From NCBI GenBank assembly GCA_900545405.1, contig UQYT01000001.1, positions 124,001 through 188,000 on the forward strand: a stretch of DNA of 64,000 bases, written 5' to 3'. The stretch comes from an uncultured Eubacteriales bacterium. GTDB lineage: Bacteria > Bacillota > Clostridia > Oscillospirales > Oscillospiraceae. Made by a program: the position numbers and the translations under genes. Shown in pieces: positions 25,945 to 35,357 of this stretch. The notes beneath the pieces are model-generated. The model saw only the letters and a program-made list of their open reading frames with translations. It was not told the DNA's origin and made no database searches. The first letter of the stretch is position 1; each line of letters starts with the position of its first letter.

Positions 25945-27462
25945 ATGGTGACACTCAATCTGAGGGATGACTGCAATGGCCGTGTGGCCACCAATTTCAA
26001 ACGGGGCATGACGGACAAGCGCTTTCTGGAGCTTGAAATCACCGCATGGCTCACCAGCCCGGAGCGCAAAAAGCAGCTTGAGGGTGAGGCCTACTATGAC
26101 GGCTACCAGGATGTGACCCACCGGGAACGCCTGGCGCTGGATGAGGACGGCAAGCCCATTGTGCTCAAGAACTTGCCCAACAACCGGCTGGTCAACAACC
26201 TCTATTCCAAGATGGTGGACCAAAAGACCAACTACTCCTTTGGCCGTCCGCTGTCCTTTGACACCGAAAACAAGGAGTATGCCAAGGCCCTGGGCTCCGT
26301 GTTTGGGGCCCGTTTCCTGCGTACCATGCACAATGTTGGTGAGGGCGCATGGATCGGCGGCAAGTCCTGGCTCTATCCCTACTACGAAAATGGGGAGCTG
26401 GCTTTCCGGCGCTTTCCTGCGGATGAGGTCCTGCCATTCTGGGCGGACGCTGACCACACCATCCTGGACGCTGCGGTCCATGTCTATGTGGTGCAGGAAT
26501 ACGATGAGGCCGAACACGCCAAGGATGTGGTCAAGGTGGAGGTCATGCACGGCGGCGGTGTGGACTGTTTCATCCGCACGGATGACGGCGTGCTGGAGCC
26601 GGACAGCTTTGCCTACTCCGGCCCCTACATCATCACCCAGCAGGACGATGAAACCGGCAAAGTGGAGGGCTACAACTGGGAGCGCATCCCGTTGGTGTGC
26701 TTTAAGAGCTCCCACCATGAAATCCCCCTCCTCTCCAAGGTCAAATGCCTCCAGGATGCCTACAACAACATTCTGAGCAACTTTGCCAACCAGATGGAGG
26801 AGGACATCCACACCACTATCCTGGTCATCAAGAACTATGACGGTGAGGACCTGGGCACATTCCGCCGCAACCTGGCCACCTATGGTGCCATCAAGGTGCG
26901 GTCCTATGAGGGCTCTGATGGCGGCGTGGACACGCTGGAAATCTCCGTCAACGCTGAAAACTACAAGACCCTGCTGGCACTGCTCAAGGATGCCATCATT
27001 GAGAACGCCAGAGGCTATGATGCCAAGGACGACCGCATGAGCGGTGACCCCAACCAAATGAACATTCAGAGCATGTACTCTGACATTGACCTGGATGCCA
27101 ACGGCATTGAAATGGAGTTTCAGGCCAGCATGGAGGAGCTGCTTTGGTTTGTCAACAAGCACCTGGCCAATACCGGCGGCAGGAGCTTTGAGGGTGAGGA
27201 TGTCACGGTCATCTTTGACCGGGATGTGCTCATCAACGAAACGGAGGCCATCAACAACTGCAAGAACTCCGTGGGCATCCTCTCTGATGAAACCATCGTC
27301 AAGATGCACCCCTGGGTCACTGACCCGGAGCAGGAGCTCCAGCGCATCAAGGATGAGAAAGAGGAGGCCGCCCAGGCTGACCCCTACCAGGCCGCTTTTC
27401 TGGCCAACCGCAACCAGCCGCCGGTAAACAATGAGGGTGGTGGCGATGGCAAGACAGACTAA
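25945..27462 (+). CDS. Portal protein (SPP1 gp6-like)
   Basis: A 505-residue portal of the SPP1 gp6/PBSX type, the dodecameric DNA channel at one capsid vertex. YYDGYQDVTHRER near the N-terminus, NNRLVNNLYSKMVDQKTNYSFG and the C-terminal acidic, Gln-rich tail match the family. It follows terL by 12 bp, and its end overlaps the minor head gene by 17 bp. Confidence 0.92.
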   Translation: MVTLNLRDDCNGRVATNFKRGMTDKRFLELEITAWLTSPERKKQLEGEAYYDGYQDVTHRERLALDEDGKPIVLKNLPNNRLVNNLYSKMVDQKTNYSFGRPLSFDTENKEYAKALGSVFGARFLRTMHNVGEGAWIGGKSWLYPYYENGELAFRRFPADEVLPFWADADHTILDAAVHVYVVQEYDEAEHAKDVVKVEVMHGGGVDCFIRTDDGVLEPDSFAYSGPYIITQQDDETGKVEGYNWERIPLVCFKSSHHEIPLLSKVKCLQDAYNNILSNFANQMEEDIHTTILVIKNYDGEDLGTFRRNLATYGAIKVRSYEGSDGGVDTLEISVNAENYKTLLALLKDAIIENARGYDAKDDRMSGDPNQMNIQSMYSDIDLDANGIEMEFQASMEELLWFVNKHLANTGGRSFEGEDVTVIFDRDVLINETEAINNCKNSVGILSDETIVKMHPWVTDPEQELQRIKDEKEEAAQADPYQAAFLANRNQPPVNNEGGGDGKTD

Positions 27463-29023
27463 CGCCGCCTACTGGGCCCAGCGCATGAAAAACATGGAGG
27501 ATGCGCTGCTGGACCAGTCCTACTCCTATGTGGAAAACTTTGAAAAGCAGTTTGCCGCCGCCCAAGCTGAGATTGAGCGGCAGATGGCCCGCTGGTATCA
27601 GCGCTTTGCCACCAACAATGAGATTGACCTGGCAGAGGCCAAGCGGATGCTCAATTCCAAGGAGCTCAAGGAGTTTCACTGGACCGTGGCTGAGTACATC
27701 GCCTATGGTGAGCAAAACGCCATTGATGGTGCCTGGATGAAACAGCTTGAGAACGCCAGCGCCAGGGTGCACATCTCCCGGCTGGAGGCTCTAAAGCTCC
27801 AGCTCCAGCAGCAGGCAGAGGTCCTATACTCCAACCAACTGGACTATGTGGATGCCGCCGCCCGCAAGATGTATGAGGGCAGCTACTACCACACGGCTTT
27901 TGAACTGCAAAAGGGGCTGGGCGTGGGCTGGACCATGCAGGCCATCAATGAGGAAACCATCACCAAGGTGCTCTCCAGGCCCTGGACCACGGACAACCAG
28001 ACTTTCCGTGATCGGTGCTGGACCAACAAGCAGAGCCTTGTGAACAGCGTCAACGCCCAGCTCACGCAAATGGTCATCCGGGGTGAGGCCCCGGACCGTG
28101 CCATTTCTGCCATCTCCAAGCAGTTTGATGTGTCCAAGGCAAAGGCTGGCCGCCTGGTGATGACGGAAAGCGCCTATTTCTCCAGCGCCGGGCAAAAGGA
28201 CTGCTACAAGGCCCTGGATGTGGAGCGCTACAAAATCGTGGCCTCCTTTGACAAGGACACATGCAGCTTGTGTGCGGATATGGACGGCAAGGTTTTCAAG
28301 ATGTCTGACTACCAGGTGGGGCTCACCGCTCCGCCGTTTCACCCGTGGTGCCGGTGCTGCACCTGCCCCTACTTTGAGGACATGGACGGCATGGGTGAAC
28401 GCTATGCCCGTGATGCTGTGACAGGCGAGCGTTTCAAGGTGCCCGGCAACATGACCTATGACCAATGGAAAGCCCAGCAGGATGCCCTCCACGGTCAAGG
28501 AACTGTTGATAAGATGCGGAAAATCAGTTATAATGAAACCGCTGACAGAGCCCAGTTTGAAAAGTACAAGGAGCGCCTGGGTGCGGATGCGCCCCGCTAT
28601 TTCAAGGACTTCCAAGCCTTGAAATATGACCGTGCTGCCGAGTATAAAGACCTGGCCGGGCTCTATTCCTACAAGGGCCGTGTGCCGGAGGCCTCCAAGG
28701 CTGACTACAAGGCCTATAAGGCCGTAAAAGCCACCGGCGTGCCTGGCTCTGTTCGTGTGCCTGCCAAGCCCATTGAGGTTGATGAGCTGGTTTTCAAGGA
28801 TGCCCACGGCACGCATCACGGCTGCACGCTGGAGGATGCCAAGGGCTACATCCGGCAAGCCAAGTGTTCCATCACCCGCAAGCGCTGGGATGGCTACCAC
28901 ACCAATTACTACTCTTTTGAGGGTGCCGCCTATATGGATGACGAAAGCGGGAAAATCAACACCGCTTTTTCCAAAAGCGACTTTGACCCCAGAACAAAGG
29001 AAATTATGGAGGTGTTTGAGTGA
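27446..29023 (+). CDS. Minor head (SPP1 gp7-like) protein with a C-terminal nuclease/toxin-like extension
   Basis: A 525-residue protein from ATG 27446 (GAGGGTGG upstream; an earlier ATG at 27431 is less well placed). The first 330 residues match SPP1 gp7/Mu F-like head morphogenesis proteins, with the conserved DKDTCSLCADMDGKVF and APPFHPWCRCC cysteine motifs. The last 110 residues (DAHGTHHGCTLEDAKGYIRQA through the end) are an extra domain resembling the phage Barnase-EndoU-ColicinE5/RelE-type nuclease families seen fused to gp7. That domain assignment is tentative. Confidence 0.82.
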   Translation: MARQTNAAYWAQRMKNMEDALLDQSYSYVENFEKQFAAAQAEIERQMARWYQRFATNNEIDLAEAKRMLNSKELKEFHWTVAEYIAYGEQNAIDGAWMKQLENASARVHISRLEALKLQLQQQAEVLYSNQLDYVDAAARKMYEGSYYHTAFELQKGLGVGWTMQAINEETITKVLSRPWTTDNQTFRDRCWTNKQSLVNSVNAQLTQMVIRGEAPDRAISAISKQFDVSKAKAGRLVMTESAYFSSAGQKDCYKALDVERYKIVASFDKDTCSLCADMDGKVFKMSDYQVGLTAPPFHPWCRCCTCPYFEDMDGMGERYARDAVTGERFKVPGNMTYDQWKAQQDALHGQGTVDKMRKISYNETADRAQFEKYKERLGADAPRYFKDFQALKYDRAAEYKDLAGLYSYKGRVPEASKADYKAYKAVKATGVPGSVRVPAKPIEVDELVFKDAHGTHHGCTLEDAKGYIRQAKCSITRKRWDGYHTNYYSFEGAAYMDDESGKINTAFSKSDFDPRTKEIMEVFE

Positions 29024-29208
29024 AAACAGTGTATTGCCCGGTAAAGGCCGCCCAGGTCAACGGCACAGACTGCATGGTCATCTGCGATGTCGCAGACCGC
29101 CTGCTCAACCCCTCTGCGCTGCCCGGCGGCATTGCCTGGAGTGAGGAACAGCGTGAGCGGTGCCTCAAGTGCCCCTACCACGCTGATCTGGAGAGCTCCG
29201 AGGAATAA
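29020..29208 (+). CDS. Small Cys-containing hypothetical protein
   Basis: A 62-residue protein starting at GTG 29020 and coupled to the minor head gene. It has five Cys, including CMVIC and CLKC pairs that may bind zinc. Similar small proteins often lie between head-morphogenesis and scaffold genes. No function is known. Confidence 0.6.
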   Translation: MKTVYCPVKAAQVNGTDCMVICDVADRLLNPSALPGGIAWSEEQRERCLKCPYHADLESSEE

Positions 29209-29224
29209 CCCCTTTTGATGTTAA

Positions 29225-29257
29225 AAGCATCGTGCTGAAAATGCACGGTGCTTTTTT
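29225..29257 (+). terminator. Terminator before the scaffold gene
   Basis: Arms AAGCATCGTGC (29225-29235) and GCACGGTGCTT (29243-29253) pair with one wobble and are followed by TTTTTT. It would raise the relative level of separately started capsid transcripts or be read through late. The rest of the gap 29258-29358 holds only the scaffold ribosome site. Confidence 0.7.
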
Positions 29258-29358
29258 CATACCCAAATACCGCTGGCCCGGCGGACTACAAGATGGGCAC
29301 TGCAACACCGGGACTGGCCGGATAAAAAGGACAGCAGACATGCAAGGAGGTAACAATC

Positions 29359-30006
29359 ATGTTGGAATGGCTGAAAACCGTACTGGGGGATGCGTACACC
29401 CCCGAAATTGACACGGCAGTTTCTCAGGAGATTGGCAAGGGCTTTGTGGCCCGCACCGACTTCAACGCAAAGACTGCCAAGGTCACAGAGCTGGAAACCG
29501 AGGTCAAGCAGCTCCGTGAGGGTATCAAGACCCGTGACACTCAGCTCTCCGAGCTGAAAAAGTCCGCCGGTGACAATGCCGAACTGCAAAAGCAGATCGA
29601 CACGCTCACCCAGCAGAACAAGGACCAGAAAGCCGCCTATGACAAGGAGCTGGCCACGGTCAAGCTGACTGCTGCGGTGGATGCGGAGCTCACCGCTGCC
29701 GGGTCCAAGAACAACATCGCCGTCCGTGCGATGCTGGCGGACTTCCTCAAGGATGCCAAGGTGGTGGATGGCAAGGTCACCTCTAAGGAGAACGGCGAAA
29801 CCGTCACCCTGGGGGCCAAGGTCGAGGCGATGAAAAAGGACGCTGCTACTGACTTTATGTTTGGAGATGCGCCCAAGTATAGCGGCTGGAAACCCGGTGA
29901 GAACGGGGACGGCAACAAGCCCGGCAGCACCAAAAAGCTGTCTGAGATGTCCTACTCCGAGCTGACCGAGTACATGGCCAAAAACCCTAACGCAAAGCTG
30001 GAATAA
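29359..30006 (+). CDS. Capsid scaffolding protein (GP20-like)
   Basis: A 215-residue phage scaffold of the GP20 family. A long heptad coiled coil (about residues 40-110, ELETEVKQLREGIKTRDTQLS...) and a short basic C-terminal region (EMSYSELTEYMAKNPNAK) that would bind the capsid protein are visible. It guides prohead assembly and leaves before packaging. AAGGAGG lies upstream. Confidence 0.88.
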   Translation: MLEWLKTVLGDAYTPEIDTAVSQEIGKGFVARTDFNAKTAKVTELETEVKQLREGIKTRDTQLSELKKSAGDNAELQKQIDTLTQQNKDQKAAYDKELATVKLTAAVDAELTAAGSKNNIAVRAMLADFLKDAKVVDGKVTSKENGETVTLGAKVEAMKKDAATDFMFGDAPKYSGWKPGENGDGNKPGSTKKLSEMSYSELTEYMAKNPNAKLE

Positions 30007-30047
30007 CCCCAACAACACAATCATTTCAAGAAAGGAAGTATTGAATT

Positions 30048-31223
30048 ATGCCTAACGCTAAGTTTGACGCAAAATCTTTCAACCCTGAGGCTTTCAAGTA
30101 CATCATGGACCGCATCCCCCGCACCCGCCTCAACGAAATCCGCAAGTCCAAGGTCCTGGTGGGCAACCCGGACATCCGTGCTGTGCTGGGCACCCAGAAC
30201 GGCACCGGCTATGCCCGTGTGGCCATGCGTGGCCTGCTGGACGGTGAGGCCGTGAACTATGACGGCCAGACTGACATCACCGCCACCTCCACCAAGACCT
30301 TTGAGCAGGGTGTGGTGGTCATTGGCCGTGCCAAGGCGTGGGTGGAAAAGGACTTCTCCTTTGACATCACCGGCGGCGTGGACTTTATGAACAATGTGGC
30401 CCAGCAGGTGGCGGACTACTGGCAGGACATTGACCAGGACACCATCCTGGCGGTCCTCAAGGGCGTTTTCTCCATGACCGGCGGCAAGAGCGGTGAGTTT
30501 GTCACCAAGCACACCTACTCTGTCAACGGCAACCTGGAGGCCTCCACCCTCAACAGCGCCACTGCCCAGGCTTGCGGTGACCACAAGAAAAAGTTTTCTA
30601 TGATCTTCATGCACTCTGTTCCGGCCACCAACCTGGAAAACCTCAACCTGCTCACCGCCCTCAAGTACACCGATAAGGACGGCGTGACCCGTGACCTGAC
30701 CCTCTACACCTGGAACGGCAAGCTGGTCATTGTGGATGACGGGATGCCTGTGGAGGCTGTTGCCGCCACCTATAAGCTGACCTCTGACACCGCCCTGGTG
30801 CCCGGCAAGACCTACTACACCAAGAGCAGCACCAAGTACAGCGCTGTGGCCTCCCCCAGCGTGGACAACATTGCCACCTATTATGAGGTGGATGTCCCTG
30901 CCGGTGAGGAATACACCAGCTATGTCCTGGGTGAGGGCTCCATCAACTTTGAGGACCTGGGTGCTAAGGTGCCCTATGAGATGTCCCGTGACCCCGCCAA
31001 GAACGGTGGCCAGGACACCCTCTACACTCGCCAGCGCAAGGTGTTTGCCCCCAAGGGCATCTCTTACGAAAAGACCAGCCAGGCCTCCCTCTCTCCCACG
31101 GATGCGGAGCTGTCCAACGGTGCCAACTGGGCTCTGGTCCACTCTGGTGAGGCCACTGAGAGCCAGCGCTCCTACATTGACCACAAGGCAATCCCCATTG
31201 CCCGCATCAAGTCCAGAGGCTAA
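30048..31223 (+). CDS. Major capsid protein
   Basis: A 391-residue capsid protein placed directly after the scaffold gene. The N-terminus (FNPEAFKYIMDRIPRTRLNEIRKS) and the central IDQDTILAVLKGVFSM to FIFMHSV-like region fit HK97-fold coat proteins of PBSX-like phages. A beta-rich insertion of about 60 residues (around 240-300, with TYYTKSSTKY and NIATYYEV) interrupts the C-terminal half and may be surface-exposed. Confidence 0.9.
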   Translation: MPNAKFDAKSFNPEAFKYIMDRIPRTRLNEIRKSKVLVGNPDIRAVLGTQNGTGYARVAMRGLLDGEAVNYDGQTDITATSTKTFEQGVVVIGRAKAWVEKDFSFDITGGVDFMNNVAQQVADYWQDIDQDTILAVLKGVFSMTGGKSGEFVTKHTYSVNGNLEASTLNSATAQACGDHKKKFSMIFMHSVPATNLENLNLLTALKYTDKDGVTRDLTLYTWNGKLVIVDDGMPVEAVAATYKLTSDTALVPGKTYYTKSSTKYSAVASPSVDNIATYYEVDVPAGEEYTSYVLGEGSINFEDLGAKVPYEMSRDPAKNGGQDTLYTRQRKVFAPKGISYEKTSQASLSPTDAELSNGANWALVHSGEATESQRSYIDHKAIPIARIKSRG

Positions 31224-31226
31224 ACC

Positions 31227-31628
31227 ATGACCGTGTATGAGGCCGTGGTGTCCCGGCTGGCCATGCTGGGCTACACCGTCACGGACAATGACGAAACCGG
31301 CCTCAATTTCCTCATAGACAAGTGTGAAAAGGACATCCTGGCAGACATCAACCAAAGGGTGCTGCCGGATGGCCTTTTCTATGTCCATGTGGATATGGTG
31401 GCCGGGCAATTCCTCTATGACAAGAAAGCCGCCGGTGGTCTGGACGGGCTGGAGGGCTTTGACTTCTCCGCCCCGGCCAGGAGCATCACGGAGGGTGATG
31501 TGTCCATCACCTTTGCTGGAGCCGGTGATGGAGCCAGCAGTGCTGAGGCCTGCTTTGATGCCCTGCTTGCGGGGCTCATGCACCCGCCTGAGAGCACGCT
31601 GGCGGCTTTTCGGAGGATGAGATGGTAG
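31227..31628 (+). CDS. Head-tail connector protein
   Basis: A 133-residue protein in the position and size of YqbG/gp15-type head-tail connectors. It starts MTVYEAVVSRLAMLGYTVTDND and has helical segments followed by DVSITFAG. It would bind the portal and prepare the head for the tail. It overlaps the next gene by 7 bp. Confidence 0.75.
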   Translation: MTVYEAVVSRLAMLGYTVTDNDETGLNFLIDKCEKDILADINQRVLPDGLFYVHVDMVAGQFLYDKKAAGGLDGLEGFDFSAPARSITEGDVSITFAGAGDGASSAEACFDALLAGLMHPPESTLAAFRRMRW

Positions 31629-31993
31629 TGGGGAGCCCTGCCCATAAAAAGGCCGTGCAGAGCCTCTGGGTGGGCAAAGCAACCATCACCGTGCTGGACG
31701 GGGTGCTCAACCCCGCCAATGGCCGCACGGAGCCCCAGGAGCGCATCCTGGCGGCAGACATCCGCTGCCGCATTTCCCACAAGTCTGTGGTGAGTACAGA
31801 GCCCAACGAGGAGGCCGCCCAGGTGGCCCAAAGTGTGGTGCTCTACATTGACCCCTCCGTGGACATCCCGGAGGGGTCTAAAATCACAGTGACACAGAAC
31901 GGCATGACCTGTGACTATGAACGGAGCGGCAAGCCCGCAGTGTATAGCTGCCACCAAGAGGTGCCGCTGGAGCTTTTCAAGGAGTGGGCCTGA
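31622..31993 (+). CDS. Head completion protein (minor capsid, YqbH-like)
   Basis: A 123-residue beta-rich protein. The spacing, size and the DIRCRISHKSV and SKITVTQNGMTCDYERSG strands fit stopper/closure proteins of the PBSX/SPP1 connector. Assigned mainly on gene order. Confidence 0.65.
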   Translation: MVVGSPAHKKAVQSLWVGKATITVLDGVLNPANGRTEPQERILAADIRCRISHKSVVSTEPNEEAAQVAQSVVLYIDPSVDIPEGSKITVTQNGMTCDYERSGKPAVYSCHQEVPLELFKEWA

Positions 31994-32487
31994 TGAACTG
32001 GGGAAACTGCGATTATAAGCAGCTTCAGCGCCTCCGTGACAGTCTGGCCACGCTCCAGAGCATGGACATGGACCGTTTCTGCACGGAGGTGTCAAAGGAG
32101 CTGGCCGCCCGCCTGCTGGCGCTGGTCATCCCCCGCACACCTGTGGGGCAGTACCCAAAATCCAGCGGCAAAAAGGGCGGCACCCTGCGCCGGGGCTGGA
32201 CATCCAAGACCCAAGCGGATGCCGCCAGCAGAGGCGGCAGCAATGATGCGAAAGCCTACGCTGAGGCGCTGCCAGTCAGAAAGTCTGGCAACACCTACAC
32301 CATTGAGGTCATCAACCCTGTGGAATATGCCAGCTATGTTGAGTTTGGCCACCGAACACGAGGCGGTGACGGCTGGGTGCCGGGCCAGTATTTCCTCACC
32401 CTGTCCGAGCAGGACCTTGAGAGGCTTGCGCCGGGCGTGATTGAGAGAAAACTGGAGGCCCTGCTGCGGGAGGTATTCAATGGCTGA
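31993..32487 (+). CDS. HK97 gp10-like neck/tail-joining protein
   Basis: A 164-residue HK97 gp10-type protein. The segment ALVIPRTPVGQYPKSSGKKGGTLRRGW followed by VINPVEYASYVEFGHRTRGGDGWVPGQYF is the family signature. The ATG at 31993 overlaps the previous stop (TGATG) and has AAGGAG upstream; an earlier GTG at 31984 is less likely. Confidence 0.88.
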   Translation: MNWGNCDYKQLQRLRDSLATLQSMDMDRFCTEVSKELAARLLALVIPRTPVGQYPKSSGKKGGTLRRGWTSKTQADAASRGGSNDAKAYAEALPVRKSGNTYTIEVINPVEYASYVEFGHRTRGGDGWVPGQYFLTLSEQDLERLAPGVIERKLEALLREVFNG

Positions 32488-32902
32488 AATCAATTTCAAC
32501 AGCATCTATGACGGCGTGAGCCTTGCGCTCCACGCCGCTTTTCCTGCCGCCCAGGTGCATGGCGGGAATGTCAAGCAAGGGCTCAAGCCCGGAGATTTTA
32601 ATGTCATCATGCCCGGTGCCGGTCACGCCAAAGAGGTGGGCCAGAGGTACAAGCGGACACCCACGGTGGATGTGATTTACTACCCCAAGGCCGGGGATGC
32701 GGAGTGCTATGGCATGGCACACCGGCTGTCCTTTGTCCTGGGGAGCATCACAACCCCGGAGGGGGACATCATCCACGCCACCGGCTGTGAGTGGACACTG
32801 GCGGAGGATGTCCTGCATGTACTTTTGAGCTATGACCACTTCGTCCGTGTCCCGCTGGAGCAGGAGAACATGGAAACTCTCAAAATCAATGAGGAGGGAT
32901 AA
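32480..32902 (+). CDS. Tail terminator-like protein
   Basis: A 140-residue protein resembling the DUF6838 phage tail-terminator group: INFNSIYDGVSLALHAAFP at the N-terminus and RYKRTPTVDVIYYP in the middle. It would cap the finished tail tube and sheath. It overlaps the gp10-like gene by 8 bp. Confidence 0.75.
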   Translation: MAEINFNSIYDGVSLALHAAFPAAQVHGGNVKQGLKPGDFNVIMPGAGHAKEVGQRYKRTPTVDVIYYPKAGDAECYGMAHRLSFVLGSITTPEGDIIHATGCEWTLAEDVLHVLLSYDHFVRVPLEQENMETLKINEEG

Positions 32903-32906
32903 GCCA

Positions 32907-33089
32907 ATGGCAAAAACCCAGACCACGGAGGCCAATGCCGCCGCCTTTACCAAGGCGCAGTTGGTGGCCTCTCAGAGATATGTCCACCGGCGGGACCTGA
33001 TCGGCGCACTGCTGGAGGATGGCAAGACCTACACCTTGAATGAGGTGGATGCGCTGATTGAAAAGTTTATGAAAGGCAAGGTGAGATAA
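32907..33089 (+). CDS. Small hypothetical protein before the sheath gene
   Basis: A 60-residue basic protein (FTKAQLVASQRYVHRRDLIGALLEDGKTYTLNEVDALIEKFMKGKVR). Proteins like this commonly lie between tail terminator and sheath genes in PBSX-like phages, where they have no known role. It abuts the sheath start. Confidence 0.65.
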   Translation: MAKTQTTEANAAAFTKAQLVASQRYVHRRDLIGALLEDGKTYTLNEVDALIEKFMKGKVR

Positions 33090-34409
33090 ATGGCTCTTGG
33101 CGGAGGTAACTGGCTGACCCAGAACAAGGTCCTGCCCGGCAGCTACATCAATTTCTCCAGCGTGGCAAAGGCATCCGCCACTCTGTCTGACAGAGGCTAT
33201 GCGGCAGCGCCCTTTGTTCTGAGCTGGGGCCCGGAGGGTGAGGTTTTCCCCGTCACCTCTGGTGAGTTTCAGAAAAACAGCAAGGCCATCTTCGGCTATG
33301 GGTATGACCACCCCAAGCTGCTGGCCCTGCGTGAGATTTTCCAGCACGCCACCACCGTCTACTGCTGGCGGCTGGGCAACGGCGAAAAGGCAAGCTGCAC
33401 CTATGCGGATGCCAAGTACCCCGGTGTGCGTGGCAATGACCTCTCTATTGTCATCGCCTCCAATGTCGATGACACCAGCGCATGGGATGTGAGCACCTAC
33501 CTGGACGGCCAGTGTGTTGACACCCAGACGGTCAAGGCGGCCACTGATCTGGTGGCCAATGACTATGTGGTTTTCAAGACCAGCGCCACGCTGGAGGCCA
33601 CTGCGGGCACCAAGCTGACCGGCGGCGCTGATGATGCGGCAGTCACCGGCGAGGACCACCAGGCTTTCCTGGATAAGCTGGAGGCCTATGCTTTCAACAC
33701 CCTGTGCTGCCCGGCCACGGAGAGCACCGTGGTCAATCTGTATGTCAAGTACACCCAGCGCATGAGGGATGAGGTGGGTGCCAAATTCCAGCTTGTGGCC
33801 TGGAAACCCAGCGCTGACTATGAGGGCGTGATTGGCGTGTGGAACACCGCCACCCACGCCACCATTGCCAATGTGGACACCCAGGCGGTGGTCTACTGGA
33901 CTACCGGCGCACATGCTGGCGTGGCCGTCAACAAGTCCCTCACCAATGCCAAGTATGACGGTGAGCTCATTCTGGACACCGAATACACCCAGGCAGCGCT
34001 TGAGGCGGCTCTCAAGGCGGGCAAGTTTATGTTCCACAATGTCAACGGGGTCACCCGTGTGCTGGAGGACATCAACACCCTGCTGACCCTCTCCGACACC
34101 AAGGGAGAGGTTTTTCAGTCCAACCAGACCATCCGTGTGTGTGACCAGATCGCCAATGACACGGCGGTGCTGTTCAACACCCGCTATGTTGGCACCGTGC
34201 CCAATGATGCCTCTGGCCGTGCCTCCCTGTGGGGCGATGTGGTCAAGCTCATCCAGGAGCTTGAGAAAATCCGTGCTGTTGAGAACTTTGACCCCGACAC
34301 GGTGACCTGTGAGCAGGGTGACAAGAAAAAGGCAGTGCTGCTGACCATCAACGGCCTCAACATCATCAACGCCATGGCCCAGCTCTACATGAGCGTTATC
34401 ATTCAGTAA
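33090..34409 (+). CDS. Contractile tail sheath protein (XkdK-like)
   Basis: A 439-residue sheath protein, which makes this a contractile (myovirus) phage. The N-terminus ALGGGNWLTQNKVLPGSYINF matches PBSX XkdK proteins, and the C-terminal domain has TRVLEDINTLLTLSDTKGEVFQSNQTIRVCDQIAND, the conserved sheath core. It contracts to drive the tube into the cell. Confidence 0.95.
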   Translation: MALGGGNWLTQNKVLPGSYINFSSVAKASATLSDRGYAAAPFVLSWGPEGEVFPVTSGEFQKNSKAIFGYGYDHPKLLALREIFQHATTVYCWRLGNGEKASCTYADAKYPGVRGNDLSIVIASNVDDTSAWDVSTYLDGQCVDTQTVKAATDLVANDYVVFKTSATLEATAGTKLTGGADDAAVTGEDHQAFLDKLEAYAFNTLCCPATESTVVNLYVKYTQRMRDEVGAKFQLVAWKPSADYEGVIGVWNTATHATIANVDTQAVVYWTTGAHAGVAVNKSLTNAKYDGELILDTEYTQAALEAALKAGKFMFHNVNGVTRVLEDINTLLTLSDTKGEVFQSNQTIRVCDQIANDTAVLFNTRYVGTVPNDASGRASLWGDVVKLIQELEKIRAVENFDPDTVTCEQGDKKKAVLLTINGLNIINAMAQLYMSVIIQ

Positions 34410-34425
34410 AGGAGGATTGTGACAC

Positions 34426-34902
34426 ATGGCTGACAAAATCTCTATGAACACCCAGGATGCCGTGAGCGCCAACTTTGCTGAGTGCTTTGTGACGCTGAAC
34501 GGCACCCGCTACTCCATGCTGATGGCCAAGGAGTTTGAGGGCAAGGCCTCCATCAACACCAAGGAAGTCTACCGTCTGGGCAATCCCGTGATCGGCCACA
34601 AGGCCCAAACCATTGCCCTGGCTTTCTCCATGACGGTCTATAAGTGCACGGAAATCTTTGACCAGGTGGTTGAGGACTTCATCAAGACGGGTGTGATGCC
34701 TACCTTTGACATCCAGACCTCCAACGATGACCCCGCCACCTCCGTTGGCCGGAGCACCAAGATTTACAACAACTGCGTGCTGGACGGTGATGTGCTGCTG
34801 TCCATGTTCAACGCAGAGGGTGACTTTGTGGAGCAGACCCTTGAGGGCTACTGCGACAGCTTCACCCGCCCCGAAAAGCACACCAACCCGTCCTATATGT
34901 AA
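34426..34902 (+). CDS. Tail tube protein (XkdM-like)
   Basis: A 158-residue tube protein of the PBSX XkdM family, following the sheath as expected. NTQDAVSANFAECFVTLNGTRYSMLMAKEFEGKASINTKEV and the C-terminal LEGYCDSFTRPEKH are recognisable. It forms the inner channel of the tail. Confidence 0.92.
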   Translation: MADKISMNTQDAVSANFAECFVTLNGTRYSMLMAKEFEGKASINTKEVYRLGNPVIGHKAQTIALAFSMTVYKCTEIFDQVVEDFIKTGVMPTFDIQTSNDDPATSVGRSTKIYNNCVLDGDVLLSMFNAEGDFVEQTLEGYCDSFTRPEKHTNPSYM

Positions 34903-34931
34903 GGGCGGCCAACTAAAGGAGGAAATCATCC

Positions 34932-35357
34932 ATGAGTAACCTGTCCGCATTTATGCACGCCAATGTTGAGCAGATCGAAAACTACAAGTTTGCCGCCTCC
35001 CCCCGTTTCAAGGGGGAGGATGGCAAGCCCATGTTGTGGGAAATCTGCTGCATCTCCGCTGATGAATACGCCCGCATCCGCAACTCCTGCGTCCGGCAGG
35101 TGCCGGTGCCCGGCAAAAAGGGCCAGTACACCCAGCAGCTTGATAGCTACGCTTTCCAGGCCAAGGTGTGCGCCCGCTGCACGGTGTTCCCGGACCTGAG
35201 CAACGCAGAACTCCAGAATGACTGGGGTGTTGCCAAGCCGGAGGAGCTGCTGGGCAAGCTGCTCATCGGCGGTGAGTTTGATGACTATGTTACGGAAGTT
35301 TTCCAGCTCAACGGTTTCAAGACTGAGAATGAGCTGGTTGATGAGGCAAAAAACTAA
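34932..35357 (+). CDS. Tail assembly chaperone, G part (XkdN-like)
   Basis: A 141-residue XkdN-like chaperone. Normal termination gives the short form. At the end the codons GCA AAA AAC TAA contain the slippery heptamer A AAA AAC (35348-35354) directly before the stop, so some ribosomes should shift to -1 and continue into the next open frame, making the longer GT form. Both forms coat the tape measure protein while the tail is built. Confidence 0.9.
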   Translation: MSNLSAFMHANVEQIENYKFAASPRFKGEDGKPMLWEICCISADEYARIRNSCVRQVPVPGKKGQYTQQLDSYAFQAKVCARCTVFPDLSNAELQNDWGVAKPEELLGKLLIGGEFDDYVTEVFQLNGFKTENELVDEAKN

